The position numbers and the translations under genes were made by a program. A stretch of DNA of 64,000 bases, taken from positions 92,029,319-92,093,318 of the forward strand of contig CP136066.1 in NCBI GenBank assembly GCA_032622095.1, read 5' to 3'. Source of the DNA: Siphonodentalium dalli. Its lineage: Eukaryota > Mollusca > Scaphopoda > Gadilida > Siphonodentaliidae. Positions 13,701-28,700 of this stretch are shown here, one piece after another (position 1 is the stretch's first letter; each line of letters starts with the position of its first letter). The notes under the pieces were generated by a model. That model saw nothing but the letters and a program-made list of their open reading frames with translations, ran no database searches and was not told the origin of the DNA.

Positions 13701-16700
13701 GCAAATAGAGATATTACTCATATAACTTAGTAATTTGACTAAGGTCTATCATAGATTCATATATAGTCACTAACGACACCCTACATGCCTCAAAGTACAC
13801 AGGAGTAGTACTTTCATAATCACTCATAATCAGGTGACTCCATTGGAGCCATTATGCAATGGGTTGATACATCGTTGGCCACGCAAGGCTACCTTCTACT
13901 ACCATGCATAATCGCTGTGTACATACTTATAGAATCACAAATGGGTTGAATAATCGTTGGACATACAAGGCTACCTTCTACTGCCATGCCTATTCGCTGT
14001 GTACATGCCTATAGAATCACAAATGGGTTGATAAATCATTGGTCACACAAGGCTACCGTCTATACTACCATGCATATTCGCTGTGTACATCCCTATAGAA
14101 TCACAAATGGGTTGATAAATCGTTGGTCACGCAAGGCTACCTTCTACTACAATGCATAATCGCTATTGTGCATGCTTATAGCATCACACATGAGCACCAC
14201 CGGTATACACAGAATATGTAAGCTACATGCATTCTCTATAAAATACACCGACCGTGTCAGCGTGGGATACTTTAAACATAACAATAGGGTGCACCTCCAA
14301 GGCAGATTGCCAGTTCGTGCTGCAGTCGAGAATACGAATGTCTCATGTAGGTCCATTAAGTCCATTAAGTTCTATTATGACTTCAATTCTTATAATTCGG
14401 TTGCGTTTTAACAGTTGCATGGTTTGCACGCATGAGTTCGTCGCGACTAACAGAACAATAAGAGAACCTCGAAGTATAACAATTTTTATTGGTCTACATA
14501 TGAGTAAATAATTCCGAGATCCGTACTCGCCTAAAGAGGACCGCCGCAATCTATCGACAGCGAAAGCTAAATAATTACGACAACGAGCATATTTTAATTG
14601 GAAATTTATAAGCGATGAAACCGAGAACTAAACCATATACATGTAATTCGACGGTCAAGTTAACCCCGGTTTGTTCATCTAGATCTGAGATGATGAATTC
14701 GTATTTCCTGGATCTCGGTTTACATGGATGGAGCGGGATATATTATCGATAGACGACGTGTCTATATGGTGAGCGTGGCGGCCTGATTGTGGTCCGCAGC
14801 ATGGTGACTGATTGCATGTTCATCTAACCGAACCAGTCGCAATCCACTGAACTATAAAAAGCACCCAATTCGACAGGTTTGGCTGGACCGTCAATGAGAT
14901 AAAGAATCCGGCATACGTGTGTTGTGTATTGATGACTACACTTCAAATATACCCCGAAATTCGCCATGCTCTCAGCTAAGTTTTGTGTTTTTCTCTAGAA
15001 CTGATATATGAATGACCTCTGGACTACTGCCACAGCATATGTAGGCATATACATATATCTTCCACTGGTTTATATGACTAAAAAATTGACTACTTTAAAC
15101 TAATTAGACTAGCCCTGGTATGGGAAACTCTTAATTGTTATGACACGAGTGGGGGTTTACTGACACCGGACGCCGGTTGGTATGCCACAGGACGGTTAAT
15201 ATGATGACCATCGTGCACGTTCTAATTCTTAAGTTTAAGTTCTTACTTCGGGTATTGTTTATAGAGCTGCAAGCCAAACATTCTGGTAATGTATCTTAAC
15301 CTCTTGGCTGCATAGTCCGCGCTGAGTACGGAAGCAATGCTGTATTCTAAACATCCGTACTGAGCATGAACCTACTTCAGCACACTAGCAACTGGTCGTT
15401 ACTTATAACTGGAACTCAGAAAGTATTGCATCGAAATGATTGTATCTCGAAGTTTATGATGTTCCAGGATTGTGAATGATAAAAGTATGTGATTCGTGTT
15501 CAATATATGTGTGATTAATTTAATGTTGGCCGACCAGCTATCTATCTTACAGTTCAAATGTCCCATAAAATACATGTTTAATATTTCTAGAGTTACAAGA
15601 ATGTCAAATATAGTACATAACATGTACGTGTTGGATTAGTACTGTTATGTTGTGTCCTCGGTTGATGAGAACAACTCTCATACCTGAATCATACCTGTTC
15701 GATATCAGGTTTTTGCAGTATCCGAGATGAGTTATTATATCTCATTTGTCTAATACATTGCTGACATCTTGGAAAATATAAAAAAATGGATGTTGAATTT
15801 TCTAAGCGTGATGCATTGCTGCCGTTTTCGATCAGATTCTGACATCGGTTCCCATCCAGGGATTCTGTTACATAATTACTTGCCGCATATTTGAAGTATG
15901 GCACTGGGACATGTAACATTATAGCTCTTAATATCAGCATTCAGGGACGTCATTCACCACTCTGAACATAAAGTTAATAATCTATACCAACTCAAATGGT
16001 ACCTAATAAACTTACGCCGTTTTAATTGGTTATAATGACAGTATATTTCTCCAGCGACGATAACCTAGCCCGTGCAATGTAACAGGTATACACGTGTTAA
16101 TAGGCTGCCATATTTCCTGCCATTCTTTCTGTTCCAGGCCTCTGCAGGTGGGATGCTATCTGTTGAATACTATTGGTTGGTGGTAATCGAAGAAGGCTTC
16201 TCAGTTACTGGTATAGACTTGAAGGCTGTCAACATTTTAGTAGCCAATCATCCTTTTCGTAAAATTAACAAAACGGGTTGTTGGTCTGACACGGTGACGA
16301 GTGAAAAGAGATCAACATATGATTCCGTGAGTGACTCCAAGTTAAAAAAAACAAAAAAACTTTGCAAGATATAGTTTAATAATACTGTATTTATTACCTT
16401 TCATAATATAAACGTAATACCGTGGTTATACATGTTACCATGTTCCTTGTGTACATAGTATGGGATTGGATTCGGTGGTAATCATATATGGCTTGCATTT
16501 GTCGTCTTCACAAGTGACACAAGATCTAACAAGAAAACCGTAGTCAGAAATGGTAACGCCCTCAAGATAAAAATTATTAGGCATTTATATAAATTATAAT
16601 ATAAAATATATTGGTTTCGTGGATGCACCACTTTATAATTCATTAAAGCAACTACTCGTTCAATTTATTACAACTATCTCATTCACCACACCAGAAAGCC

Positions 16701-19700
16701 TCTAAATGCGGACAAAAAGTCTACTAATCGGATTAAATACACACCAGATTTTCGCAATACGACCTTTAGCCTACATTCCAACTGATACATACTACATCAG
16801 CAATGTTAGCTGTTATATCATGCATTGTGTTCCCACAATAAAATATTCAAGAGTGGCCCCGCCATTGTTCATACATAAATATCGAAAGTAATTAATGCGG
16901 CCATAAAAGTTACATACTGCAACAATGAGACATCCGCGAGGATACATCCGCGAATACATACATCCTGCAAAAAGTCTAACCGGTACGCAATATACGTTAT
17001 TAATCAAGGTTTACAATACCTCCCTTTTTATAAGATTTGTTCGTCAAAAATAACACAAGTAACGAATATATAAACAGGAAACAGTTCATAAAAATGCAGT
17101 GCAAATACAATACATTTATTATGTATGTTACTATTTGACTATTACATATTATTATACGTTATATATCATATATGCAACGTCAGATATTATTTGGCGTAAG
17201 CGGATAAATGAGTTTGTTGTATAATTACCGAAATTTAATTTCTTCTTCTGAAAATGATACCTGATGTCTTGGCTATATTACTTATCTTGGAAAATATCCA
17301 TGAAAAACATTGGATGTCACCTTTTGTGTTATATTGTGCGAATACGACAAAACTCTTCGTTCTACTACAATTTCCTAAAACAACTCGCATCGCGTGAAAC
17401 CAGAAATGTGTTGTCCTGCGATATATCCCCATAGCTCAATAGCTCCATTGACACGGCCAGATCAGCCTGGCAGTATACACACAAAGGGCGTAATAACAAT
17501 AACATTACGATGACGAAGCCAGCGATTTTGCTGCATGATCAGTGTACGGTGTGTGTATATTTCCATATTATTACTCCACAAGAAAACTAAGATGCATGCA
17601 TCAGGTCAGCCATGAACTATTTAGCATAGAATAATTCAGTTCGGTTGCAGTTTCACAATGTTACAACTGACATACGATTACACAAGACGAATCTTGAATG
17701 TGGAACTATGTAAGAGTGAATATTAATGTTCTAAATCCCATGTTTCATCTTTAGTGGTAATGGGGTCGTACTTTATTAACACGCAAGTAGTGTAATTAAG
17801 TACGGGTAATTAGAAGTAACAAATCGTTTAGTTTCTATCGTATCGGCTAAAAGGGGTGAGCAGATTGCTGGTGATGAATGTTCTCGTTAGCTGCCAATAT
17901 AATGTGCATATTTGCCCCGTTACGTTTATACTACACTGTATCATTGGCGGGCCAGAGTGTGTTGACATGTTAATTGTTTGGTTCATTAATAACAGATTAG
18001 CAGGGATTTGTCGTGATAACGTATACGTGGAAATATGCTACCTAAACGGTTAAATTAACGGTTGATCTATTACACCACCGTGTATACTCGGTTTAAATAG
18101 GTATATTATATAGGGACGTGTGCTCAATTTTGGTGCGGACCGATGATCAAAAACAAAATCAGAGGTAAATGTCGGCGGGCGGGAGGGCCATTTTTTCAAT
18201 AATTTTTAAAGAAATTGAGCAGTTGCAGCAGCAGCAAAAAAAGGGTGTACAATTGGCAAATGATGAGGGGCGGCGTGACGTGTAACTAGGATTGAAATTA
18301 GATATGCAATTTGGAGATTATTGGATGAGGGATGTTATATTAATTATATTAAAGGGACGAGGGGGCTTAGTTGTCGAAAATATTCATATTTGTTCCAAAC
18401 ACCGTAAACAGAAAAATATTAAAACGCATACATTTTGGTTCAAATATACGATCACTATCGCGTAAACATCATGCTTACATACAGACCTACTAAATTTTAC
18501 CTAAACAAGAGTCTGATTGTGTTATAGAAGGCAGCACAATGCTACTGGCTAATCACACACAAATGGTATAAACGCTCTTTATTATTTCCAAATAAGGAAT
18601 TGAGCAACAAAGAACGCTCTTTATGTTTACCATCATAATATAAAGAAACACCAAGAAAGTAACTGTTTATGCTTTGTTTACATAACAATCGTCAAATTTA
18701 CGACAATAACATACTGTTTATGAGATATTTTTCATTTGTATATTAACAAAGTATGTCTATATTTGAATATTATTTTCGTTTGTAGCGGTTTTTGACAGGT
18801 GGAAATATGTTCACAGGATACCCACCAAGGCCGTCCGTACCTTTAAGGTATACTGCAACTTTTTTTCTTTTCAATAGCAGAATACATAATGCTATTAAGT
18901 AGTGACACAAAACACAGAACATTTTTTAAAATTATAAGTATTGAACAGTGAGAAATATTGAGTCGAGGAAACCAGTAACGAATGGCGATATTAACATGAT
19001 TTCTGTCAGCGAATAATTGTTTACGTTCCAATGAATATTAAAATGTACTGAAAACAAACTGCTAATGGGTGCCAGACTTTCATAAACACAAATTATGTAT
19101 TAATCGTGTAACGACATATTTCGTTCTTTATTGTCTAAAAAAATAGGGGATGGGGATGTTTGGATCTCTAGTTTAACGACATTTTTCGGTCTTTGTAGTT
19201 TAACGACACTTTTCGGTCTTTAATAGTTTAATGACATTTTTCGGTCTTTATAATATCTCAAGATATAGGGGGTATTTGGATCTCTAGTTTAACGACATTT
19301 TTCGGTCTTTATAGTTTAACGACATTCTCGGTCTTTAATATTTCAAGATATAGGGGCCCTTAGTGGGTATTTGGATCTCTAGTTTAACGACATTTTTCGG
19401 TCTTTGATAGCAAAATGGAAGAAGTACATCTTTGGAAAGATGTGGTGGCCCTAAAAAGGAAAGTTGTTTGGTGATCTTGAAATTCAGTTTTTCTGAACAG
19501 TCTTCCTTGATTAAAGTGATGTGAAACACTCCGGCAGACACCGGGCAGAGTGATCAAATAGAAATTAAGACTAATCATTCTCAAAGTAGTTATTTGTTAC
19601 GAATATTAATCTAAATGGATGATACACAACGTCATTCTTATATATTAGTTAAATGCAATGACTCTCGATGGAGAAATCATTTTTGTTTAATTATAGCCGA

Positions 19701-22700
19701 TAGTTGCGCCCCGAATCGAGATGTAAATATTTACAATTTGGAGTAGTTCAGACGATGTTCTCTATGAAGTGGTGTGGTAGATTTTTTTGGAAATTTTCAG
19801 TGATGTTAGTAGAATGATAACATTCCCCAGGTTGGCAAAGTGCCTGAGCACTAACTTATCAATTTATCGCACCCGAAAAAGTCCATAACAAGTCCATAAT
19901 ATGTCTTTAAGCATATATATAAATCTTCGAAAACAAAAATTCTAAAGCATTAAACGATTTCTTGAAATGCAGTTTTTCTGAACAGTCTTCCTTGATTAAA
20001 GTGATGTGAAACACTCCGGCAGACACCGGGCAGAGTGATCAAATAGAAATTAAGACTAATCTTTCTCAAAGTAGTTATTTGTTACGAATATTAATCCAAA
20101 TGGATGATACACACCGTCATTCTTATATATTAGTTAAATGCAATGACTCGCGATGGCGAAATCATTTTTGTTTACTTATAGCCGATAGTTGCGCCCCGAA
20201 TCGAGATGTAAATATTTACAATTTGGAGTAGTTCAGACGATGTACTCTATGAAGTGGTGTGGTATTTTTTTTTGGAAATTTTCAGTGATGTTAGTAGAAT
20301 GATAACATTCCCCAGGTTGGCAAAGTGCCTGAGCACTAACTTATCAATTTCTCGCACCCGAAAAAGTCCATAACAAGTCCATAATATGTCTTTAAGCATA
20401 TATATAAATCTCCAAAAACAAAAATTCTAAAGCATTAAACGATTTGCTATATTTCCAGGGCATATATTTCATCTGATTTTGCGAGAATCCATATATACTT
20501 TTTCACGAGAATCCAGGGTAATTTGCGAGAATATTTACGAGAATCTAGATTTGGATTCTCGCCGAAATATAAGCCCTGATTGCACTCTGAAGTGTGCCAA
20601 AATGGCATAAATTGTACCGTGATTCCCATGTTCGCCAAAGTGGCATAAATTTATTTCAGGATAATACTAATTTTAGGCATTCATTTATATCACTGATATC
20701 AGGACAATAAATAGCCATTTCCATTGCATGGAACAGAAAAGAGCGTTATTGTTTATCGGTGTTGTTTTTGGAAGTGGTGGTAGTTAAATTTTATACATTT
20801 CGACCCCCAATAAGTATTTCCGAACAAATGAATTATTAACAAGCGTGACATGACATCATTGACGAAGATAATTAACACCGATCTACGAGAAGTACGTACC
20901 AGTAGTGGCAGTAGCCAAATACCTTAAGGTAATTGACAGTCTTTCGGCTGCTATTATCTGATTAATATTGATAATCTCATGTTGGTATCCTGCTTCTCTA
21001 TTAGCCGCCATGGAAAGAAGCAGAGCAAACATATCAGGTTTTAAAGTACACTGAGTTGCAGAACTGCCAGAACTTGGCAGAACTTCCAGAAGGCAAAAAA
21101 CTAAACAGAGACAATGCAGGCAACAATAATGGCGATATCTGCTTGATTTAGCATAAACACTTTTATATATTGCATATCCTCGCGGTGAGGTTTACAATGC
21201 ATTCGCAAAATAAATTATATTTTTCCTCCAATAAAATTGCCATTTTAGTTATGTTTTGTATCGCAAACGATGAATCTTAGGTTCTGCACACAGAGGAGTC
21301 TCCAGCTGAAACGGCGATAGACCCAAATAAAAATAAAAATATAATTTAGATGAGTTTACATGTATTACATATAATACACTGTTTTCTAACATAACAACTA
21401 CAGGTTGAAATTGATGATGGGACTCATGGTTGCGCGGTGACATAATGTATGTCAATGGTACTGAGCTCCATTCAAAATTAGTTTACCCATCATGCAGTGT
21501 GTGATCCTGGAGAATCAAAAACTTATGTGAGCAGCTTTCTACCAATTAGAATGCGTGTTTTAGTGACAAGTAGGCAATCTCACACGACTACCCGTCAATC
21601 AAATTTTGGGGTGAAGTTTCTTAGAATGTACCGCCAAACCTCCCCAAGCCCACACACCCTGCCAGGTTTATTTCCTATATTATTCTTGAAATGTGTCTCT
21701 ATGTGGTGTGATTCTTTTGGTGTGCCCGTGTCCTATAGTTGGCCGTTATATCGTTGACTCCACGTTGGGTAACGCTGGTTCAGACACAGTTTAGAGGTTT
21801 CACAATCTTTATTGAATCCAGAATATAGTGTATAGATATAGATATACCACAACAATTCCTAAGACCAAGCAGTTAGAGATTTCGCCTGCAAGTCTGTCGT
21901 GGGGCTATTCGGTTCCTTCGAGAACGTACGACCAAAAAGCGCCGGTCTCAGCCGGACATACGATTTTATTCCAACTTATTTTCCAAGTCACATGACCTGG
22001 CGTAAACCTACGATACGCTATACTTCCCATACCAGTAATACAGCATACTGCATCCACGTGGCCGAGCATTGATTCGTCCCCACACACTTATTGATCTGAT
22101 TGTAACTGGTCCCAATAAATTACTCTGCTAAGACTTTCAGGAAAATATTAACCCCGCTATTCCACTATGGTACACCCGTTATTTGGTAAAGCTGATTTTT
22201 TTTTTTACTAAAGGACGGGTATTTTATATTCATATTTCTTTGAAAAACTCAAAACATTGAGCGACGACGGGGAAGTCGTATGGCATTGCCCAAACAGTCT
22301 GCGTCAAATGCTAGTATTCAGTAGCCAGGATTCAAGTTTGCGGTATTTGTGTCAGTAGATGTAGATTTAATATCGCAAAGCTCTGAACAGCTCATCTAAC
22401 ATATCTTATTGTTCATATTCCAAGCATACACTAATCTTAAGAGACGCTGTGCACGCCGTAGCAGTTGCCACCACGAATGCCGCATTGGCATCAAGCATGG
22501 TCCATATAACAGTATGTCCTCGTTTGTCTTCTGGACTCGCCATAAACGACGACCCTATTGTTACAAGCCTAAAACTGGTAAGAAACTCATATCACAGAAG
22601 GTGGCACAAATGTTCTTACTTCTAGTGGCCTATTGGCCTATCTGATTTATTATTTCACAGAACTTTTCAGAACTCATATTAAGGACTGACTATTCATGTC

Positions 22701-25700
22701 GATACGGTCTTGGTCCGTTTGCAACCACAATGTCCGGCCAAAAACTAGTATTATGACTAGGGAAAGTAGTTAAAGGTTGTCCCACTTATTTAGCAGGCAT
22801 TTACTGTTTTCAATCTAAAACAAATAGCTCTATTTTTGCAAAACACGAATAGGATAACACATACTATTGTTAAAGTGGCCACTTTTACCAACAACTTGGA
22901 ATACGTGCACATGCAATCAGGATATCGCGAAATCTACACAGCATTTGTTTGACAGTGGGATGGGTAAACTGAATATCAAAAGTGGTATCTTTTTGTAATT
23001 TGTGTTCTACTTTATTATTAAGAATGTAGAACACAGAATACAAGCAGATATTTCTTAACTTTCTTAAATAAACTTGACTGCCACAATCTAACTGATAATT
23101 GAAATATTCAATCACATTATGCAACATGAAGTCGACAATGTATTTTCTAACCATCCATATCATTCCAAACTGTGTACCCGTCACCTTTTTTCCGCAACGA
23201 CTGTATATCCTTTCTCTCATTTTGCCGATATTTTGGCCTTTCAACAATACTATTATCAAGGTGTTTGAACAATTGGTTCATAAACCCAAACGCCCCCTCT
23301 ACAAACCGGAAACACCACGTATACTCCCACAATATGACACACATATATGCATTAAACACATTTTACAAATCAAGAGTGACACATATACTTATAATTATGA
23401 AAGCTGAAATACTTAGTTATTTGTTCTCTGATTCTGATGGCGGTGACCCGAAGGTGCGTCTTATCAAGTTATACGACTTTCGGTAGTTGGTGCGAACTAT
23501 TCTAAAGACCTTCGACCATACGTTTCCTAGTCATGCCTCGGAAATACCATGTTTGGTGATAGGATAAGAGGCGGTTTAACAATGAATCTATGTGTGCAGT
23601 TCCGTTTCCGATAAGCGAGCAGAAAATTTGTAGTTAATTCGTTTGTTGATTGGACACATTGCCAAAATAAGTTTCTTGGTTAGGACAAATATCTTAAAAC
23701 AAGAAATAATTTCTTCAATTAAGAACAAATATTCTTGGCTTTAAGACAAATATTCTATACCTAGAACAAATTTTCTTGGGAACTCGAACACACTATAAAT
23801 TATTTCTAACGACAAATAAACTATTTCTAGGTCGAAGAATATTTAGTGCATATTTTCTTAATTTCTAAAATATAAGAAAATATTTTTAAAATATGAGTAT
23901 AATATTTCTAATGGGTGATAAATCATTTCTTCCTCAAGATTTTTTTCTTAAATAATGAAAGTATACACATAAAACAATAAGAAACGTAGACTATAGTTAT
24001 GTTAAAGAAGACCCGTCTAATTTCACACAATAAACCCATCATTCTACGTTTTCGATACAAGGAAGAAATTAGATCGGATCAATTTGCACTAATGTATTTG
24101 GTCAAGTACTGGAGTTATTTGTTGTTGTTTTGGGGTTGAAGCCAATATCCGGGTAGCAATGTTCATTATTGTTTGCAACTTGTCAATTTCTTTTGTGTCG
24201 GTACCAGCCAGCAGATGATTGAAATAATATAATTTTGAGAGAACGAGTGAAGACAATAATGTTTTTATAGATGACAAGGACAGAAATGGGTGCAGATGTG
24301 AGATCCTAGGTAGTTTATGCATGAACTCCTGCAGATATTACTAATGTGTATTTTCATTGATAGAGAACTGTCTGTGGTGATTATAAAGAAATGACTGGTG
24401 GTCCCACCAAATGGCGATACAGTCAACTTCCACTCGTTTCAGTCTGGAATCAGTACAAAAAATCAAAACTTCAGTTTTGAATTATACGCATGTCAGCGAC
24501 GTGAATGCTTGTTTAATCGTTTAGATCGTTTTGGATGCGAGTAGACTTCGATAATGATATATGCCTTAATATAGCATGGTTTAGATATCGGCTTTGATAA
24601 TAAAGTGCTCTATATAATATTGTAATACGACCCTGCCTAACTATGCTTAAAAGCCATGTCCTGATTGGCCAGTGGCCCGAGTTACCATGGCTATCTCGTT
24701 CCAGTTTTGTGGTACAATTCTACTATTTCCAATTGTACCACGACAAAAAATCGGTTTATTCAGATCGCCGCACGCGACTTTTCCCGTCTTTTCTAACTCC
24801 GCGCAAACGGGGCATCAACGGAGTACACCCGCACCCGTAATCCTTTGAATTTTGCTACATATTACGAATTTTCTAGCGATTTGTCGCGTGAAACCAGTTT
24901 GGTTGCCAATGAATATGGTCCAAATGATGTTATGGCATATTGATATATGTTACGACCAAAGAAAGTTACTTAATAAGTATATTAAATGACAAAATAAATC
25001 CATGCGGCCGGGCTGTGCATTCGTTGATTCGAATCTCGATCATATTCGATATTTCGGAATCAAGTTGAAAATGAAAGCGTTTGTTCACCAGTACAGAAGG
25101 GGAATAAGATTAGTTTAGTAAACTAGATCATTTAGATCGCTTTGTGTAAGGAAAATGGTCCATAGTCGATGATCATATTCATGTTGTCCCAACAACGTTC
25201 AACACAGAAATGCGCAATCGTATTTCCTGTACAATTTAAATGAAAGGCACGGGCGCCGCTGAAAACACATCGTTTTTTAGCCAATCACAACGATTATTTA
25301 CGCAAACAAATTACCCATAATAATTATCATACGAACGGTCGAACCTATGGAAAAAACTAATTCCGTAAATGTATCTTAATTCGACATCGACTGTGCTTCT
25401 ATTCTAATTAAGGACGTTCGGTTTCGTGACTGTGACAATTCACTTTATTATCAATTTGTAAATTTTGTGCGCGGCGTGAACTATATTATTTACTCTTCTT
25501 CTAGAAGAGGTGCCTCGAAAAGTCAACGGGGGAATTTCATAACAAGACAAGACAAGATTACCAGAGTACTCCATGCAAAGAAATCGAGTACGCCCAATAC
25601 GAATTACACCACGAAATGTTTTCTCACCTGAGACCGAAAAAGCGCAGTATTTCGTTGACTATTCAGTCGAATTGTGACCATAAACTTTCAGTCGTATTAC

Positions 25701-28700
25701 AAAAGAAATAAATACACGGTGTATCGGTGTGTATGGTCAAGTTGTACCACAAAAAACTGATTGTAGGACGACGCTACGTCGTCCTACAATCAGTTTTTTG
25801 TGGTACAACTTGACCATACACACCGATACACCGTGTATTTATTTCTTAAATGTATTAGTGAATGCTATAAGCTACAATGTACGTCGCTGCGAGAACGGGA
25901 ACGGGACGACAACTCGGGCCAAGACGACCCGGGTCGAAGAAAACTCGCCCCGGCTATATATATAATCCGGGGCGAATTATCTCAGGTTTGCAACTTAATA
26001 TTAGTTTTATCCGGTTAGCGTGATTGTCATAATAACCTTGGAAATTAAGACGGTAATTTAGTTTGTTTGATAATTGTAGTGCATGATTAAAGGCACTTAA
26101 TAAAATTATGATATGATATTTCACGAGGCTCTGACAAGCGAAAATTCATACTTCTAACGAGTTGAGAAAACATGCACACATCTCAAAACACACTCTCCCT
26201 ACAATTTGGTCATTTCGAAGAGTAATTCCCGTTACACATGCATACGTAATTACAGCATAAATGTGACGAGGTCGGGGATTTAATATGGAACATTGGGGTG
26301 ATTTGTTGGCACTAAACAAAATATATTTATGATTCAATATTCATCCATGTTCAGAAATCTGACCTGTGAAAATCAAATGTCAATGATCTCAAACAAAATG
26401 CAAAGTCTTTAAAACTATTATAGTTCAGAATTCACTAGATTGAAAATAACCATGTGTACATTCTGAGAAAAGTGTACAATACATCGTATATTTTAAACAT
26501 TTTGATATGAAAGCGTTTAAAATGACCGGAAAATATAAGTGAAAGCTAACATTTAGTTCTGTTAGGAACATGTAATCATGCTGCATTGCATAAAGTACTA
26601 TTTTATGACACTTATATATGCATAAATGTATTTGTTTAAACGATCCGATATGCTAGAGTAAATTAAAAATATGATCCGATTTAGAGGCGATAGTTTTATT
26701 TGATATGCCACGTTTCGCATAGTCCTTTGTTGAAATATAATACACATAATTATGTAAAATATATATACCTTTCTCGTATTTTTATTCGCGCCCCACGGTT
26801 TTTCGTAAAAGACATGATCTGATGACAGTTGAAGTCCCTAATGTATATGTGTAGATTAGAGTCCATCACGACAAAATTTACATTATTTAAACAGAACACA
26901 GTTAATTTGTTCTTTATAATTTGTTGAATACGGGTGCTTTAAATAATCATTTTGATATATAGTTAAATCGTTATATATGGACATCATTGAATTACTGGGA
27001 AGAAGTAAACATCATTTTGGCTGCTGATGCATGTACATTTAAAACTTGATGTGATATTATAATTAACTCAGATTACATGTGTATGAGCATGGCTTCACTC
27101 GTTGTTTGTGGATTTGGTGATATGTTTATCTGCGTTCATTCTAGTATGTGTGATTCTTACAAGCAAGTGCCATATCTTATTTTCCCCGTGGATATACGAT
27201 AAACTTTGATGTATTATTTTTCGCTTGGTTTTAAATTCGCGCACCAATGTGTGTGCGAAAAATACTACTGAGCCAATTTAAATACTAGTAAGGTAGTTAA
27301 AATTTAATCGAGTACTAAATCAAACCGGTATAATATAACTAGTAATTGAAGCACGTGTCTGCGTTTATATGTCCAGTATGGTCGTGATATAGGGCCCAGC
27401 TGCTAAACGACGTTAAACTCTCAATCAATAAATCAATCGATAGATGTCTCTATAGTCTATAGTGAAGTGAAATCAGTTGTCCGCGAAGACATAACCCGTT
27501 CAGTCATGTCTGGATTCTGGCCCGCAGGGACAAATGACGTTTTGACGTCATGACGCCGTAACTGCCTTCATTTAGCTAACAAATGAAACTTATCGGATAT
27601 GAACCTATGCAGGACATATTCATAACAATTCACTGTTTATAAATAAATACTTCAGTTGTCCATTGCCACATATCGGAAGCTGTGAAGTAGCAAATTCGTT
27701 TCATTGCTTATTCCACGATTTTGTGACACCACTGCCGGAAGTCATGTGATTGTTTCACGAAAAAGTTGTCTGGCCAAAAATTTCACCTTCACGGTATACT
27801 GTAAATTATGTGTGACATCACAAGTATGTACGCCCCGCATGTTATCTATATACGCCCCGCGGTCCTTGTGAATGCTATTGCAGTCCATTTTGTGAAATGA
27901 TAGTTCCTAGAGGTTGTCTGATCGTTATGACATTCTGATGGCACCCGTTACGGTGCCAAACATTACTTCCATCTTACACCCACAACCAAAGCATAAATTT
28001 TACACATCAATTTTAATATGATTTATTGCAGATAACGTTCATAGGCGAGTCAGGGTTGATGCAGTTTGGCACTGATAACTACCGGACAGACCACAAATTC
28101 CAGATCTGTTCCACAAAGATCCAGAGCGATGACGTCATGTCTACTGTTGGCGAGTGGAGCTTAGAGACAGGACTCCTGTTCCACGATGACAAGCATATTG
28201 GAGATAAATTCAGAGACTTCAATTGGTCTACCCTGAGGGTGGTGACCATTGTGGTAAGTTGTGTTCCGGTACGCTTCGTGATTGAATGGTCCCCAAATGA
28301 ACAGGAAGAGTCGACCTTCCAAAAACTACAAACTCATTTGCTCTTGTGTGTTGGTTATATGTTCAGATGTTTGAACACATGTGAAACAACATACGGCCTT
28401 CTTCTTTGTGATTTGGCTCATACGGTACCAAATTAAGCGAGTGGTCTACAAAATGGTGAAAGTGACACTGAACCCTAAGGATATGATATGGTAGGATATT
28501 TAATTTTACCAATATACAGATTAATACAAAATAGGATATGGTATGATATTTCATTTTTCCAATATATACATGAAAACATAATAGGTTTAACATTAAATTT
28601 CATTGTATTGTATATTGCGAGTGTGACGCAGTCAAGCTAACTGTTAGCCCTAGACATATGTATGGATGGTGTTTTTATAGAATAAACTATCAGGGGTGCT

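Noticed and set aside
19100-19410. Regularly repeated TTTAACGACATTTTTCGGTC as a CRISPR array
   Set aside because: Spacing is irregular (29-65 bases), the spacers are repeats of each other, and the locus is eukaryotic.
28254-28436. Continuation of the exon 6 open frame as coding
   Set aside because: A consensus GTAAGT donor ends the family match at 28253, and exon 7 continues it in phase.
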